Assembly: GCA_007136425.1 (NCBI GenBank) | Contig: SLGY01000135.1 | Coordinates: 1 to 38,391, forward strand | Length of the DNA stretch: 38,391 bases | Reading direction: 5' to 3' | Source: Kiritimatiellia bacterium | GTDB lineage: Bacteria; Verrucomicrobiota; Kiritimatiellia; SLAD01 | Shown: positions 18,525-26,998 of the stretch, one piece after another | How the letters are laid out: every line of letters begins with the position of its first letter | Numbering within the stretch: the first letter of the stretch is position 1 | Made by a program: the position numbers and the translations under genes | Notes under the pieces: model-generated | Databases searched by the model: none | The model's input: only the letters and a program-made list of their open reading frames with translations | Told to the model about the DNA's origin: nothing

Positions 18525-18578
18525 GGTAGGGCGCTCGCTCCGCGAGCGGCGCGGCGGTGTGAGCCACGCCGCCCTACC
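18525..18578. repeat. REP-like palindromic element abutting the heptamer array
   Basis: GGTAGGGCG...CGCCCTACC ends with internal hairpin CTCGC-TCC-GCGAG; shares GTAGGGC/GCCCTAC with the 9717-9837 element. Confidence 0.6.
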
Positions 18579-18671
18579 CCCTCGTGTTGGTCGACACATG
18601 CACGTGGGGCGAGAAGCTTATAAGGAAAGCGAACTCTTGACCGCGACGAGAGGAGAAATCATCATCCGCAC

Positions 18672-19421
18672 ATGACCAACCAGCGCGACATGCTTAAACA
18701 GGTGGCCGACGGCACGCTATCGGTCGACGAAGCGCTTGCGCGCATGCAGAAGGACAAGGAAGTCGATCTGGGCTTCGCCAAAGCGGATCTGTCCCGACCC
18801 AAGCGGTGCGGGGTATCAGAGGTCATCTACGCGGCGGGCAAGACGCCCGTGCAGGTGGCCGAAATTGCCGCGGCCCTGCACGGGAAACAGGCCCCGGTCA
18901 TGGCGACCAAGGCGACAGCGGCTCATTACGATGCGGTGAGGGCGCAATTTCCCGACGCTGAATGGCATGAGACGGCGCGCATCATCACCCTGCACGCTGG
19001 GAACCGACCGAAACCCATTGGCGGCGTGGCCGTGGTCGCGGCGGGCACGTCCGATTTGCCCATAGCCGAGGAAGCCGCGGTGACGGCGGAATTTTTCGGC
19101 GCGCGCGTCGATCGTTTCACGGATGTCGGCGTGGCCGGCGTCCATCGGCTGGTGAACCGCATTGATCTTATTCGCCAGGCCCGCGTGGTCATCGCCGTGG
19201 CCGGCATGGAAGGCGCGCTGCCCTCGGTGTTGGGCGGATTGATCGACCGACCGCTGATCGCCGTGCCGACCAGTGTCGGCTACGGGATGAACCTGAACGG
19301 GCTGGCCGCCCTCCTCGCCATGTTGAATTCGTGCGCGCCCGGCATTACGGTCGTCAATGTCGATAACGGCTTCGGCGCCGGCGTGGCGGCAACGTTGATT
19401 AACCGACTGGAACCCACATGA
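18672..19421 (+). CDS. larB: Nickel-pincer cofactor biosynthesis protein LarB
   Basis: AIR-carboxylase-like PVMATKATAAHYDAV, VVAAGTSDLPIAEEAAVTAEFFGARVDRFTDVGVAGVHRL, GMEGALPSVLGGLIDRPLIAVPTSVGYG. Confidence 0.93.
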   Translation: MTNQRDMLKQVADGTLSVDEALARMQKDKEVDLGFAKADLSRPKRCGVSEVIYAAGKTPVQVAEIAAALHGKQAPVMATKATAAHYDAVRAQFPDAEWHETARIITLHAGNRPKPIGGVAVVAAGTSDLPIAEEAAVTAEFFGARVDRFTDVGVAGVHRLVNRIDLIRQARVVIAVAGMEGALPSVLGGLIDRPLIAVPTSVGYGMNLNGLAALLAMLNSCAPGITVVNVDNGFGAGVAATLINRLEPT

Positions 19422-20653
19422 AACACCTGCACTTTGATGTCATCGGCGGGGCGAGCGGCGACATGATTCTCGGCGCCCTGCTCGCACTCGGCGTGAACCC
19501 GGTCGTCATCGAGCACGCCCTTGCTTCGCTCGCCGTGGAAGGGGTACACCTCCATGTCGACCCGGCGGACGACCGTGGGATTCACGGCACACGGGTGATC
19601 GTACACGCACACGAAGCAACCGGCGCGCGCCATCATCATGATCATGATCACGGCGCCGGGGACGCGCACGACGCCACACCCCACAGGAATCTTGAAGATA
19701 TACGGAAGATCGTTGAATCTTCGCAGCTTCCTGACCCCGTCAAGGCCATGAGCCTGACCGTGTTCCGGCGCATCGGCGAAGCAGAGGCGAAAATTCACGG
19801 GACCACCGTGGACAAGATTCATTTTCATGAGGTCGGCGCGTTGGACTCGATCGCCGATATTGTCGGGAGCTGTCTCGGCCTTCATCTGTTGGGTGTGGGC
19901 GGGGTGTCCGTGTCCGCTCTGCCCGTGGGCCATGGCTCGATCGAGTGCGCGCACGGGACCTATCCGAATCCCGCCCCCGCCACGGTAGAACTATCCAAAG
20001 GGATGCCGGTCGTGTCCATCGACGAACCCCACGAATTGGTCACGCCTACCGGGGCGGCCCTGCTGTCCACGTGGAAAACCGCGGATACACCGCCGGCGGG
20101 CAGTCGCATCGAAAACTCCGGCTACAGCGTCGGCCATCGAACACTGAGCCGTCGCCCGAACGTCCTGCGCGCAGTATTGCACGACACGTCCGACACCCGA
20201 CACGCCACACCCGACTCCGTCCTGGTGCTCGAATGCAATCTCGACGACATGACCCCGGAACTCGTCGGCGCGCTGACCGAACGTCTCCTGGCGGACGGCG
20301 CGCTGGACGCATTCATCACCCCGGTCCAAATGAAAAAACAGCGGCCCGGCATGCTATTGACCGTATTGAGTCGTCCGGAAGATCGCGAAAAGATGCTGGA
20401 CCTGATCTTTGCCGAGTCCACGACGTTCGGAGTACGTGAACGGGCCATGCAGCGAACGGTCCTCGAACGGCGCACGGATACGGTGGACACTCCGTACGGT
20501 GCGGTACGCGTAAAGATCGGACGCTGGAAGGAGAGGGACGTCACACGCGCCCCGGAAATGGACGACTGCATCGCGCGCGCCCGCGAACACGGCGTCGCCG
20601 CCCGCACGGTGTACCAAGCGGCCGCAACTGCAGCGCAGCAGGACTCTTGTTAA
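19418..20653 (+). CDS. larC: Nickel-pincer cofactor biosynthesis protein LarC (nickel insertion)
   Basis: HFDVIGGASGDMILGALLALG, His-rich HHHDHDHGAGDAHD, VLECNLDDMTPELVGALTERLLADGALDAFITPVQMKKQRPGMLLTVL; 4-bp overlap with larB. Confidence 0.94.
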   Translation: MKHLHFDVIGGASGDMILGALLALGVNPVVIEHALASLAVEGVHLHVDPADDRGIHGTRVIVHAHEATGARHHHDHDHGAGDAHDATPHRNLEDIRKIVESSQLPDPVKAMSLTVFRRIGEAEAKIHGTTVDKIHFHEVGALDSIADIVGSCLGLHLLGVGGVSVSALPVGHGSIECAHGTYPNPAPATVELSKGMPVVSIDEPHELVTPTGAALLSTWKTADTPPAGSRIENSGYSVGHRTLSRRPNVLRAVLHDTSDTRHATPDSVLVLECNLDDMTPELVGALTERLLADGALDAFITPVQMKKQRPGMLLTVLSRPEDREKMLDLIFAESTTFGVRERAMQRTVLERRTDTVDTPYGAVRVKIGRWKERDVTRAPEMDDCIARAREHGVAARTVYQAAATAAQQDSC

Positions 20654-20688
20654 GTTTGAAAGAATAACGTGCGCTGAATGATAACGAT

Positions 20689-21750
20689 GTGGCGACCGAA
20701 CTGGTGATTGGTCCGGAAGCAAAAAAGCCGCTAGTGCTGAAGATCCCGCTGTTCGTATCGGATATGAGTTTTGGCGCGCTATCCGAGGAGGCGAAGATTG
20801 CCCTGGCGCGGGGCGCTGAATTGGCCGGCACAGGCATTTGTTCCGGTGAAGGCGGTATGCTTCCGGAAGAACAGGCGGAGAATTCCCGCTACTTGTACGA
20901 GCTGGCGAGTGCGAAGTTTGGCTACGCCGAAGACCTGTTGGAAAAGGTGCAAGCTTTTCACTTCAAAGGGGGGCAGGGAGCCAAGACCGGTACCGGCGGT
21001 CACTTACCCGCCAACAAGAACGTCGGCAAGATATCCAGTGTACGGAAGATCAAGGAGGGGCAACCGGCGGTTTCGCCGCCCACCTTCGCCGACCTGAACA
21101 CGGTAGAAGATTTTCGCGCCTTCGGCGAGCGCGTGCGGGAAGTTAGCGGCGGCATTCCGATCGGATTCAAGCTGAGCGCGAATCATATCGAGCAGGATAT
21201 TCAGTTCGCGTTGGATGCGGGCGCCGACTACATCATTCTCGACGGGCGCGGCGGCGGAACCGGCGCGGCGCCGGCCATATTCCGGGACCACATCAGCGTG
21301 CCCTCCATTCCGGCGTTGGCGAGAGCGCGACGCTATCTCGACCAGCAAGGGGCGAGCGGCCGGGTGACTCTGATCATCACGGGCGGCTTGCGTGTGCCGA
21401 TCGATTTCGTGAAGGCCATGGCCTTGGGTGCGGACGGCATTGCCCTGGCCAACAGCGCCATGCAGGCGATCGGCTGTGTCGCCGCCCGCATCTGCAATAC
21501 CAACAATTGCCCGGCGGGCATCGCTACTCAAAAGCGGGATTTACGTCAACGACTCAAGGCCGATAAGTCCGCCAAACAATTGCACAACTTCTTTAACGCA
21601 TCGGTGGCTCTTATGCAGGTCATGGCGCGGGCATGCGGACACGATGCTTTGAGCAAGTTCAACCCCAACGACTTGGCCACTTGGCATCGGGACATGGCGC
21701 GCTTGTCCGGAGTGAAGTATGCGGGAGTCGGGGAGCTGGGTGATCGGTGA
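20689..21750 (+). CDS. Glutamate synthase large-subunit-like FMN/Fe-S domain protein, apparently N-terminally truncated
   Basis: PLFVSDMSFGALSEEAKIALARGAELAGTGICSGEGG; CVAARICNTNNC (C-x5-C-x4-C); in-frame TAA at 20665 leaves almost no N-terminal region; GTG start used in the track. Confidence 0.7.
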   Translation: MATELVIGPEAKKPLVLKIPLFVSDMSFGALSEEAKIALARGAELAGTGICSGEGGMLPEEQAENSRYLYELASAKFGYAEDLLEKVQAFHFKGGQGAKTGTGGHLPANKNVGKISSVRKIKEGQPAVSPPTFADLNTVEDFRAFGERVREVSGGIPIGFKLSANHIEQDIQFALDAGADYIILDGRGGGTGAAPAIFRDHISVPSIPALARARRYLDQQGASGRVTLIITGGLRVPIDFVKAMALGADGIALANSAMQAIGCVAARICNTNNCPAGIATQKRDLRQRLKADKSAKQLHNFFNASVALMQVMARACGHDALSKFNPNDLATWHRDMARLSGVKYAGVGELGDR

Positions 21751-21793
21751 CCGGTGTCCGGGGCAGGTTTTGGTTTTCGGTTGTAGGTTTTAG
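21739..21793. repeat. Degenerate heptad tract overlapping the stop codon of the glutamate-synthase-like ORF
   Basis: GGTGATC GGTGACC GGTGTCC GGGGCA GGTTTT GGTTTTC GGTTGTA GGTTTTA. Confidence 0.7.
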
Positions 21794-21944
21794 AGCCCGT
21801 TGTCCCTCTATCTCCACCACACCTTCCTCCACATAGCCCAGCCGCCCCAGGACCCGTCTACGCAGGCGCTGGGGCGGCAGCAGCACCACTATCGACTCAA
21901 AGCCCCATGTGGCAATACCGCGCCAAATCAGTTCGTCGTAGACG

Positions 21945-21998
21945 GTCATTCCGACCGGAGGACCGGAGCGAAGCGAAGGGACGGAGTGGAGGAATCTC
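21945..21998. repeat. Low-complexity purine-rich intergenic repeat (GTCATTCCGACCGGAG..GGAGTGGAGGAATCT)
   Basis: GTCATTCCGACCGGAGGACCGGAGCGAAGCGAAGGGACGGAGTGGAGGAATC; looks like the dispersed GTCATTCCGA..GGAATCT class seen in many genomes. Confidence 0.4.
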
Positions 21999-22108
21999 AT
22001 GATCCCGCCAACCACCTTCCAAAACACCGAGCCCCAACTGAGAATATTCATTCTGCGTTGCCTTCATAGCGGGCGTGATCTACCCTCACAACAAGCGGGG
22101 AGATCATC

Positions 22109-22246
22109 CTGAACAAGGTCTGCCATTTCGAGATTCCGATAGAAGATCACGATCGTGCGAAGAAATTCTACTCCCAGGTGTTCGGCTGGCACACGGGAGG
22201 CAACCTGATGGGGCTCTGGGAGAATATGAAGGAGGCGAAAGGATAA
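22109..22246 (+). pseudogene. Remnant of a VOC/glyoxalase-family protein with internal deletion
   Basis: Manual translation LNKVCHFEIPIEDHDRAKKFYSQVFGWHTGGNLMGLWENMKEAKG*: VOC N-terminus joined in frame to a VOC-like C-terminus, 45 codons, no ATG start. Confidence 0.7.
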
Positions 22247-22255
22247 AGAGTTCGC

Positions 22256-22286
22256 CGCAAAGAGGCGCAAGAAAGCGCAAAGCGAG
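22256..22286. repeat. 10-bp periodic tract (CGCAARRRRG-like x3)
   Basis: CGCAAAGAGG CGCAAGAAAG CGCAAAGCGA. Confidence 0.6.
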
Positions 22287-22295
22287 AGTCGCAAT

Positions 22296-22595
22296 ATGAC
22301 GGAAAAGGAATTCTTCGATACGTTAGAGGAAGACGGGCCGCCTGAAGGTTGGTCGCCCGCATTGCACGCGTTGTGGTTCGCCGAGAAGGGCGATTGGGAT
22401 CGGGCGCATCGCATCGCGCAGGACGACGACACCTCGGACGGGAGCTGGGTGCACGCCTATCTACACCGGGAAGAAGGCGACATCGGCAACGCGCACTACT
22501 GGTACCGCCGCGCGGGAAGAACCATGCCCGACCTTTCCGTGGAGGATGAACGCAGGGCGATCATTGCCGAACTGCTGAAAGCCGACGGATCCTGA
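22296..22595 (+). CDS. Conserved hypothetical protein, 99 aa, acidic
   Basis: Continuous ORF MTEKEFFDTLEEDGPPEGWSPALHALWFAEKGDWDRAHRIAQDDDTSDGSWVHAYLHREEGDIGNAHYWYRRAG.., protein-like composition. Confidence 0.75.
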   Translation: MTEKEFFDTLEEDGPPEGWSPALHALWFAEKGDWDRAHRIAQDDDTSDGSWVHAYLHREEGDIGNAHYWYRRAGRTMPDLSVEDERRAIIAELLKADGS

Positions 22596-22768
22596 TCCGC
22601 CACGGATGACAACCCGGACGGTCGAGTAAGTGGGGCGACTAAGGGGAGCCGATTAAGTGTGGCAGTACCCGGTTATGCGTTCGGATTGCTTTTCGACGAC
22701 GAAACGGGTAACGTGTTTCGTACAATGAAGAATAACCTTATATGTCTAAATGATCTGGAATCAGTCTG

Positions 22769-24889
22769 GTGAACGCCGAGCCATCCCATGCGTGGGTCCG
22801 CAGGGCCGCTATCCCGATGGTCTTTATTATATCATGCCTTGCGTGTGACCGACTATCCGCGCAGCAACCCGGCCATCTGACCGCCTTTCATCGATCCGGC
22901 CAGACCTTCCTGACGTGGAACGAGTTGGAGGAGCTCGCTGGGGAACATTATCGCGTGTACCGCCACACCGCGCCGATCGACGAGACATCCCTGTCCGAAG
23001 CGGTCGCGCTGGCCGTCGTCGAAGAGAACTCCTCGTGGCATGCCAGGGAGAATGCCCGATTCATCATCGAAGACTTGGGCGATCCGCTGCCGGCCGACCG
23101 CGGTTTGTTTGTGCATACCGCTCAGGATACGGGCACATTCTACTACGCGATCACCCTGATCACGAACACCGTGGAGAATCAAGCCGAGTTCGGACCCGAC
23201 AACAGCCTGACCACCGGAATAGCGGAGCAACCCGACCAGCCGGAACCGGTCCTGATCCGAACCGAAGGGAACTCCCGGGTCTACACGCAGTTCATGGACT
23301 ACCAAAACTGGAATGCGACCTTTAACGGATACGCCTATAATTATGCGGTCAATATCGCCGACGATGTGAGTCCAGACACGCCGGCCCCGGTATTTCTCTA
23401 TCTGCACCAGCGCAGCAATAAATATTCCGTTCAAGACGAACCCAGACTCGATGCACCGGGCATTGAAATCAGCGTGGATGATCCGGATAACACCTGGCAT
23501 TACGGATTCAGCGCCACGTGGGACTTTACCACCGGTGACAACCCCGAATCCGGTCCCATTGTGAACTTCACCGAGCTCCGGCATTTACGCGCGATCGATG
23601 AGGTGATCCGGAATCCGGATTATCTTGTGGACACCAATCGGATTTACGTTTTTGGATCATCCATGGGCGGCAGTGGAGCGCTTTCGATGGGGTTGCGCTA
23701 TCCCAATGTGTTTGCCGCCGCATTCTGCTGGCAACCCATGACCGATTACCGGGCGGCGGCCGAGGGCGGGCGATCATGGGATCTATACCCCAAATGGGGA
23801 TCGACCACCGCAAACCTGCCCGTCGAGAACCGTGGCGTACATGCCGAACACCTGGCCGTACACGACGGTACCGGCGTGTATGACTGGATGAACCATGTCC
23901 TCCAAGTCGAAAGCCGACCCGGTGACGAATCCGCTTATATCTTTTTCCATCACGGCAAGAACGATAACACGATCGCCTGGCCCGCGCAGGGAGAGGCGTT
24001 CCCGGAAGCGATGTACCGGGGTCGACGCGGCTTTCATGCCATGATCGACGGATCCAGCCACATGGGAATCGGATGGTTGGATCCGGACCATAATGCTACA
24101 CCCAATTGGCACTTCAAACTCGCCAATTTCACCCGCGACTCGAGTTTCCCGGCCTTCAGCATGGCCACCGGCGATGCTCCTGTCCCGCCACCCAGCGACA
24201 ACTCGACCAACCTGTACAACCAGACCTTGGAATGGTCCTCTGCGATGAACGATTTTGCCGGAGAGATTGTAGATACCCCCACGCACTACGCGATCGCGCT
24301 GCGTTCCACCAGCACCACGCAAACCGCGCGTGTGACGCTTCGACGCCTGATCGCGTTTCCTTCAACGCCCGGAGATCGCGTGATCTGGCGTAATACGGGA
24401 CTTGCGGACGATGAGATGATCGGGTTCGGGATACTTGCGGTTGATCCCAATGGGTTGATTTCCCTTCCGAATGTGACGATCGAGGCAACGGGGAATCTGC
24501 TCGAATTCTTTCCGGACGAACCGCCGGAGACCCCGCTGGGCGATCCGCCGGCCATCTGGTACGAAGTGTCCGGACTCGACCCGGAAGATCCGATGAGCGA
24601 TCCGGAGGCGGATTACGACGGTAGCGGCCTTATCAATCGACACGAATACTGGGCCGGCACGAATCCGCAAGACGCGGCTTCCCGCTTCTCGATCTTTGCC
24701 CTGGACTATGATGGACTGTCGTGGTTGGCTGCGCCCGGCTTTGCGTATGTCGTGGAGTTCAGCTCCGACCTGGAGGAATGGGTTTCTCTTGCGGATCCAT
24801 ACGTGGCTGAAGAAATGGAAGAAGCCATTCCGCTACCGGAATCCGCCCATACCCAAGGATTCTTTCGCATATTGATCGACACCCCTTGA
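22769..24889 (+). CDS. Secreted alpha/beta-hydrolase (esterase/PHB-depolymerase-like) with C-terminal Ca-binding-like and FFR(V/I) module
   Basis: N-terminal hydrophobic signal, VFGSSMGGSGALSMGLRYP nucleophile elbow, FFHHGKNDNTIAW, DPEADYDGSGLINRHEYWAGTNPQD near C-terminus; GTG start. Confidence 0.8.
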   Translation: MNAEPSHAWVRRAAIPMVFIISCLACDRLSAQQPGHLTAFHRSGQTFLTWNELEELAGEHYRVYRHTAPIDETSLSEAVALAVVEENSSWHARENARFIIEDLGDPLPADRGLFVHTAQDTGTFYYAITLITNTVENQAEFGPDNSLTTGIAEQPDQPEPVLIRTEGNSRVYTQFMDYQNWNATFNGYAYNYAVNIADDVSPDTPAPVFLYLHQRSNKYSVQDEPRLDAPGIEISVDDPDNTWHYGFSATWDFTTGDNPESGPIVNFTELRHLRAIDEVIRNPDYLVDTNRIYVFGSSMGGSGALSMGLRYPNVFAAAFCWQPMTDYRAAAEGGRSWDLYPKWGSTTANLPVENRGVHAEHLAVHDGTGVYDWMNHVLQVESRPGDESAYIFFHHGKNDNTIAWPAQGEAFPEAMYRGRRGFHAMIDGSSHMGIGWLDPDHNATPNWHFKLANFTRDSSFPAFSMATGDAPVPPPSDNSTNLYNQTLEWSSAMNDFAGEIVDTPTHYAIALRSTSTTQTARVTLRRLIAFPSTPGDRVIWRNTGLADDEMIGFGILAVDPNGLISLPNVTIEATGNLLEFFPDEPPETPLGDPPAIWYEVSGLDPEDPMSDPEADYDGSGLINRHEYWAGTNPQDAASRFSIFALDYDGLSWLAAPGFAYVVEFSSDLEEWVSLADPYVAEEMEEAIPLPESAHTQGFFRILIDTP

Positions 24890-24995
24890 AGCGTGCCCGT
24901 CAGCGGATCGCTGCCCCTCCCAGGCACATCGCCACACCCTTTCGTTCTCTTTCGACCCGCGCAGGGCCTCCCGGGCCGAAAGCATTTTCCCCATC

Positions 24996-26015
24996 CTACG
25001 GTTGCCAGACGATACGACCGTCCCGGTTGATATAGGCCCAAACGGGGGTTCGCGCCCTGAAAGCGACTTCACCGCCGGTATGCGAACTTCCTTGTCCAGT
25101 CGTCTCCAGCGCCACGCGTGCCAAGGGACCGACGAAAGGCTCGGCGTAAGCGAACCGTCGTCGGAATTGCTCATTCCCGTCTTGGTCCACGTAGTACCAC
25201 ATGTCGCGCATGCCAAAGCCATCGTGTTCGACCGGGGCCAAACCATTATCGAATGGACGCGCCAGGGCCCAATTCGTATCTTCCCAGGTCTCGCCATCGC
25301 GATTCACGAAGGTCCAGTTGTCGTCCTCCTCGACCGGGGCGTACCCGTCCGCGAAACTGAGCGCGTCATCAAACTGTGCTTCGATGACCCATTCGCCTTC
25401 CTTGTTAATGAACCCCCACTCGCCGAACACGAAGCCACCGGTCAAGACCGGCGCCAACCCCTCGCTGAAATGACGCGCACCGTTGAATGGCCCGGGTATT
25501 ACCACTGCTCCGCTGGTGTCGATAAAGGCGAATTCGCCGGATGGCGCGCCCGGTTCCTCCACATCAACGGCGGCCAACCCCTCTGCGAAATGATAGGCTT
25601 GGCGAAAAGTGGGCTCGATCACGAACGTGCCGTCCCGATCGATGTACCCGAAGCCCTCGTCCTCTTCGAGTTGAGCCGCAGCCAATCCTTCCGAGAAATT
25701 ACCGACCTCGTTCCACGTCCCGCTTAGCTGAACGGCGCCAGTCGAATCAATGAAGTGGTACTCTTCATTCTTCTTCACGCGGGCTAAGCCATCCGAGAAG
25801 GCATAGGCCGCGTCGAACTGCGCGTCGATCATTTTATCGCCTTCGGCATCGATATAACCCCAGCGTTCATTGACTTCAACCGGGTACAAGTAAACAGGCT
25901 CAGCTTGCACGCTCGCCACCGCAACCAATGCCCCTATCGAGCCGATCATAACCCACCCTCCAAGGCGTGTCCGGGATAGGGTTTGCGACCATACATTGTG
26001 TGCTGTGTTGCTCAT
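24996..26015 (-). CDS. WG-repeat-containing exported protein
   Basis: Repeats ..WGYIDAEGDKMIDAQFDAAYAFSDGLARV..FGYIDRDGTFVIEPTFRQAYHFAEGLAAV..WGFINKEGEWVIEAQFDDALSFADGYAPV; start at MSNTAH with AGGAGGAG RBS. Confidence 0.88.
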   Translation of the reverse strand: MSNTAHNVWSQTLSRTRLGGWVMIGSIGALVAVASVQAEPVYLYPVEVNERWGYIDAEGDKMIDAQFDAAYAFSDGLARVKKNEEYHFIDSTGAVQLSGTWNEVGNFSEGLAAAQLEEDEGFGYIDRDGTFVIEPTFRQAYHFAEGLAAVDVEEPGAPSGEFAFIDTSGAVVIPGPFNGARHFSEGLAPVLTGGFVFGEWGFINKEGEWVIEAQFDDALSFADGYAPVEEDDNWTFVNRDGETWEDTNWALARPFDNGLAPVEHDGFGMRDMWYYVDQDGNEQFRRRFAYAEPFVGPLARVALETTGQGSSHTGGEVAFRARTPVWAYINRDGRIVWQP

Positions 26016-26123
26016 GGGTTCTCCTCCTCTTGTTATCGATGACATCTCATACTGGCGCAGAAAATGACGCCAAGCTAAGACATGGTCCTCTTCCGGCACG
26101 CAAGGGCCGCGTTCAATGCACGC

Positions 26124-26987
26124 TCACGGCACGAGCGGCACGTGCGGGCGCACGCGGAAGAAACGGTTGGTGGTATCCGCGTACGGGATTGATCGCAGGA
26201 TAGCACCGTCGACACCATTCATCACACCGAAGCCGGCATCTTCCCACGCCTCGTCGTCCAGCAGATCCGTCGACATTTCCAACTGATATTGGCGCGACGC
26301 GCGCGTTCCCCACGTGACCTGCACGGCGTTCGATCCGCCGATCGTTCCTTCTGCTATCCACGTTATGCGCGCGCCCATTGGCGTCGTCGGATTGGAGCCC
26401 CACGCGTAATACAGACGCACCTCATCATCGCTCAATCCATCCAGCAAAGCCCCCATCATCGCTTCCCACGCCGCCGGCACACCGTCCACCGCCCCCTCGG
26501 GGCCAGGGGCAAGATAATCCGTCTGCGCAAAGGCCTGGCTATTGCTCAAGCTGATCCAACCGACGTTGGCGCCCCACACGTAACCGGATAACGCGCCGGT
26601 TTGGAAATCGACTTGCGGCTCGTACCCGGTCTCGCCATGACCAAAGTTTAGCCAACCGATATTGGCTCCGTACGCGTATCCGGTGAGGTTGCCTTCGCCG
26701 TCATGGTTCACGCCCCAGTCCGTGGCTGAGTCGTTGGCATAGGACCAGCCGTTGGCGGGCGCGCCGCTGCCCATCCTGATCCAGCCGACGTTGGGACTCC
26801 AGACGTAACCGGTACTGTAGAAAAGCCCCAGTTCAGCGCCCTCCGTTACGTCGCCGCGCAAGTTCAGCCAGCCGATATTCGCGCCGTAGGCGAAGGCGTT
26901 GTCCGTGTTGATCGAGGTGGCGGCCAAGCCCGTCTGAACACCCAAGCCGACAACAAGCGTGGCCATGAATATGATTCGGTTCATCAT
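26124..26987 (-). CDS. Secreted protein with GANIGW-type repeats
   Basis: Signal peptide MMNRIIFMATLVVGLGVQTGLAA; four repeats AYGANIGWLNL / YVWSPNVGWIRM / YAYGANIGWLNF / YVWGANVGWISL; GAGGAGG RBS. Confidence 0.82.
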   Translation of the reverse strand: MMNRIIFMATLVVGLGVQTGLAATSINTDNAFAYGANIGWLNLRGDVTEGAELGLFYSTGYVWSPNVGWIRMGSGAPANGWSYANDSATDWGVNHDGEGNLTGYAYGANIGWLNFGHGETGYEPQVDFQTGALSGYVWGANVGWISLSNSQAFAQTDYLAPGPEGAVDGVPAAWEAMMGALLDGLSDDEVRLYYAWGSNPTTPMGARITWIAEGTIGGSNAVQVTWGTRASRQYQLEMSTDLLDDEAWEDAGFGVMNGVDGAILRSIPYADTTNRFFRVRPHVPLVP

Positions 26988-26998
26988 AACAACCTCCT

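Noticed and set aside
21659-22051. 130-aa minus-strand ORF (MNILSWGSVFWKVVGGIMRFLHSVPSLRSGPPVGMTVYDELIWRG..)
   Set aside because: Includes the GTCATTCCGA..GGAATCT repeat and antisense of the heptad tract; the MTVYDELIWRG stretch faintly recalls a TyrRS N-terminus but is too short to support.
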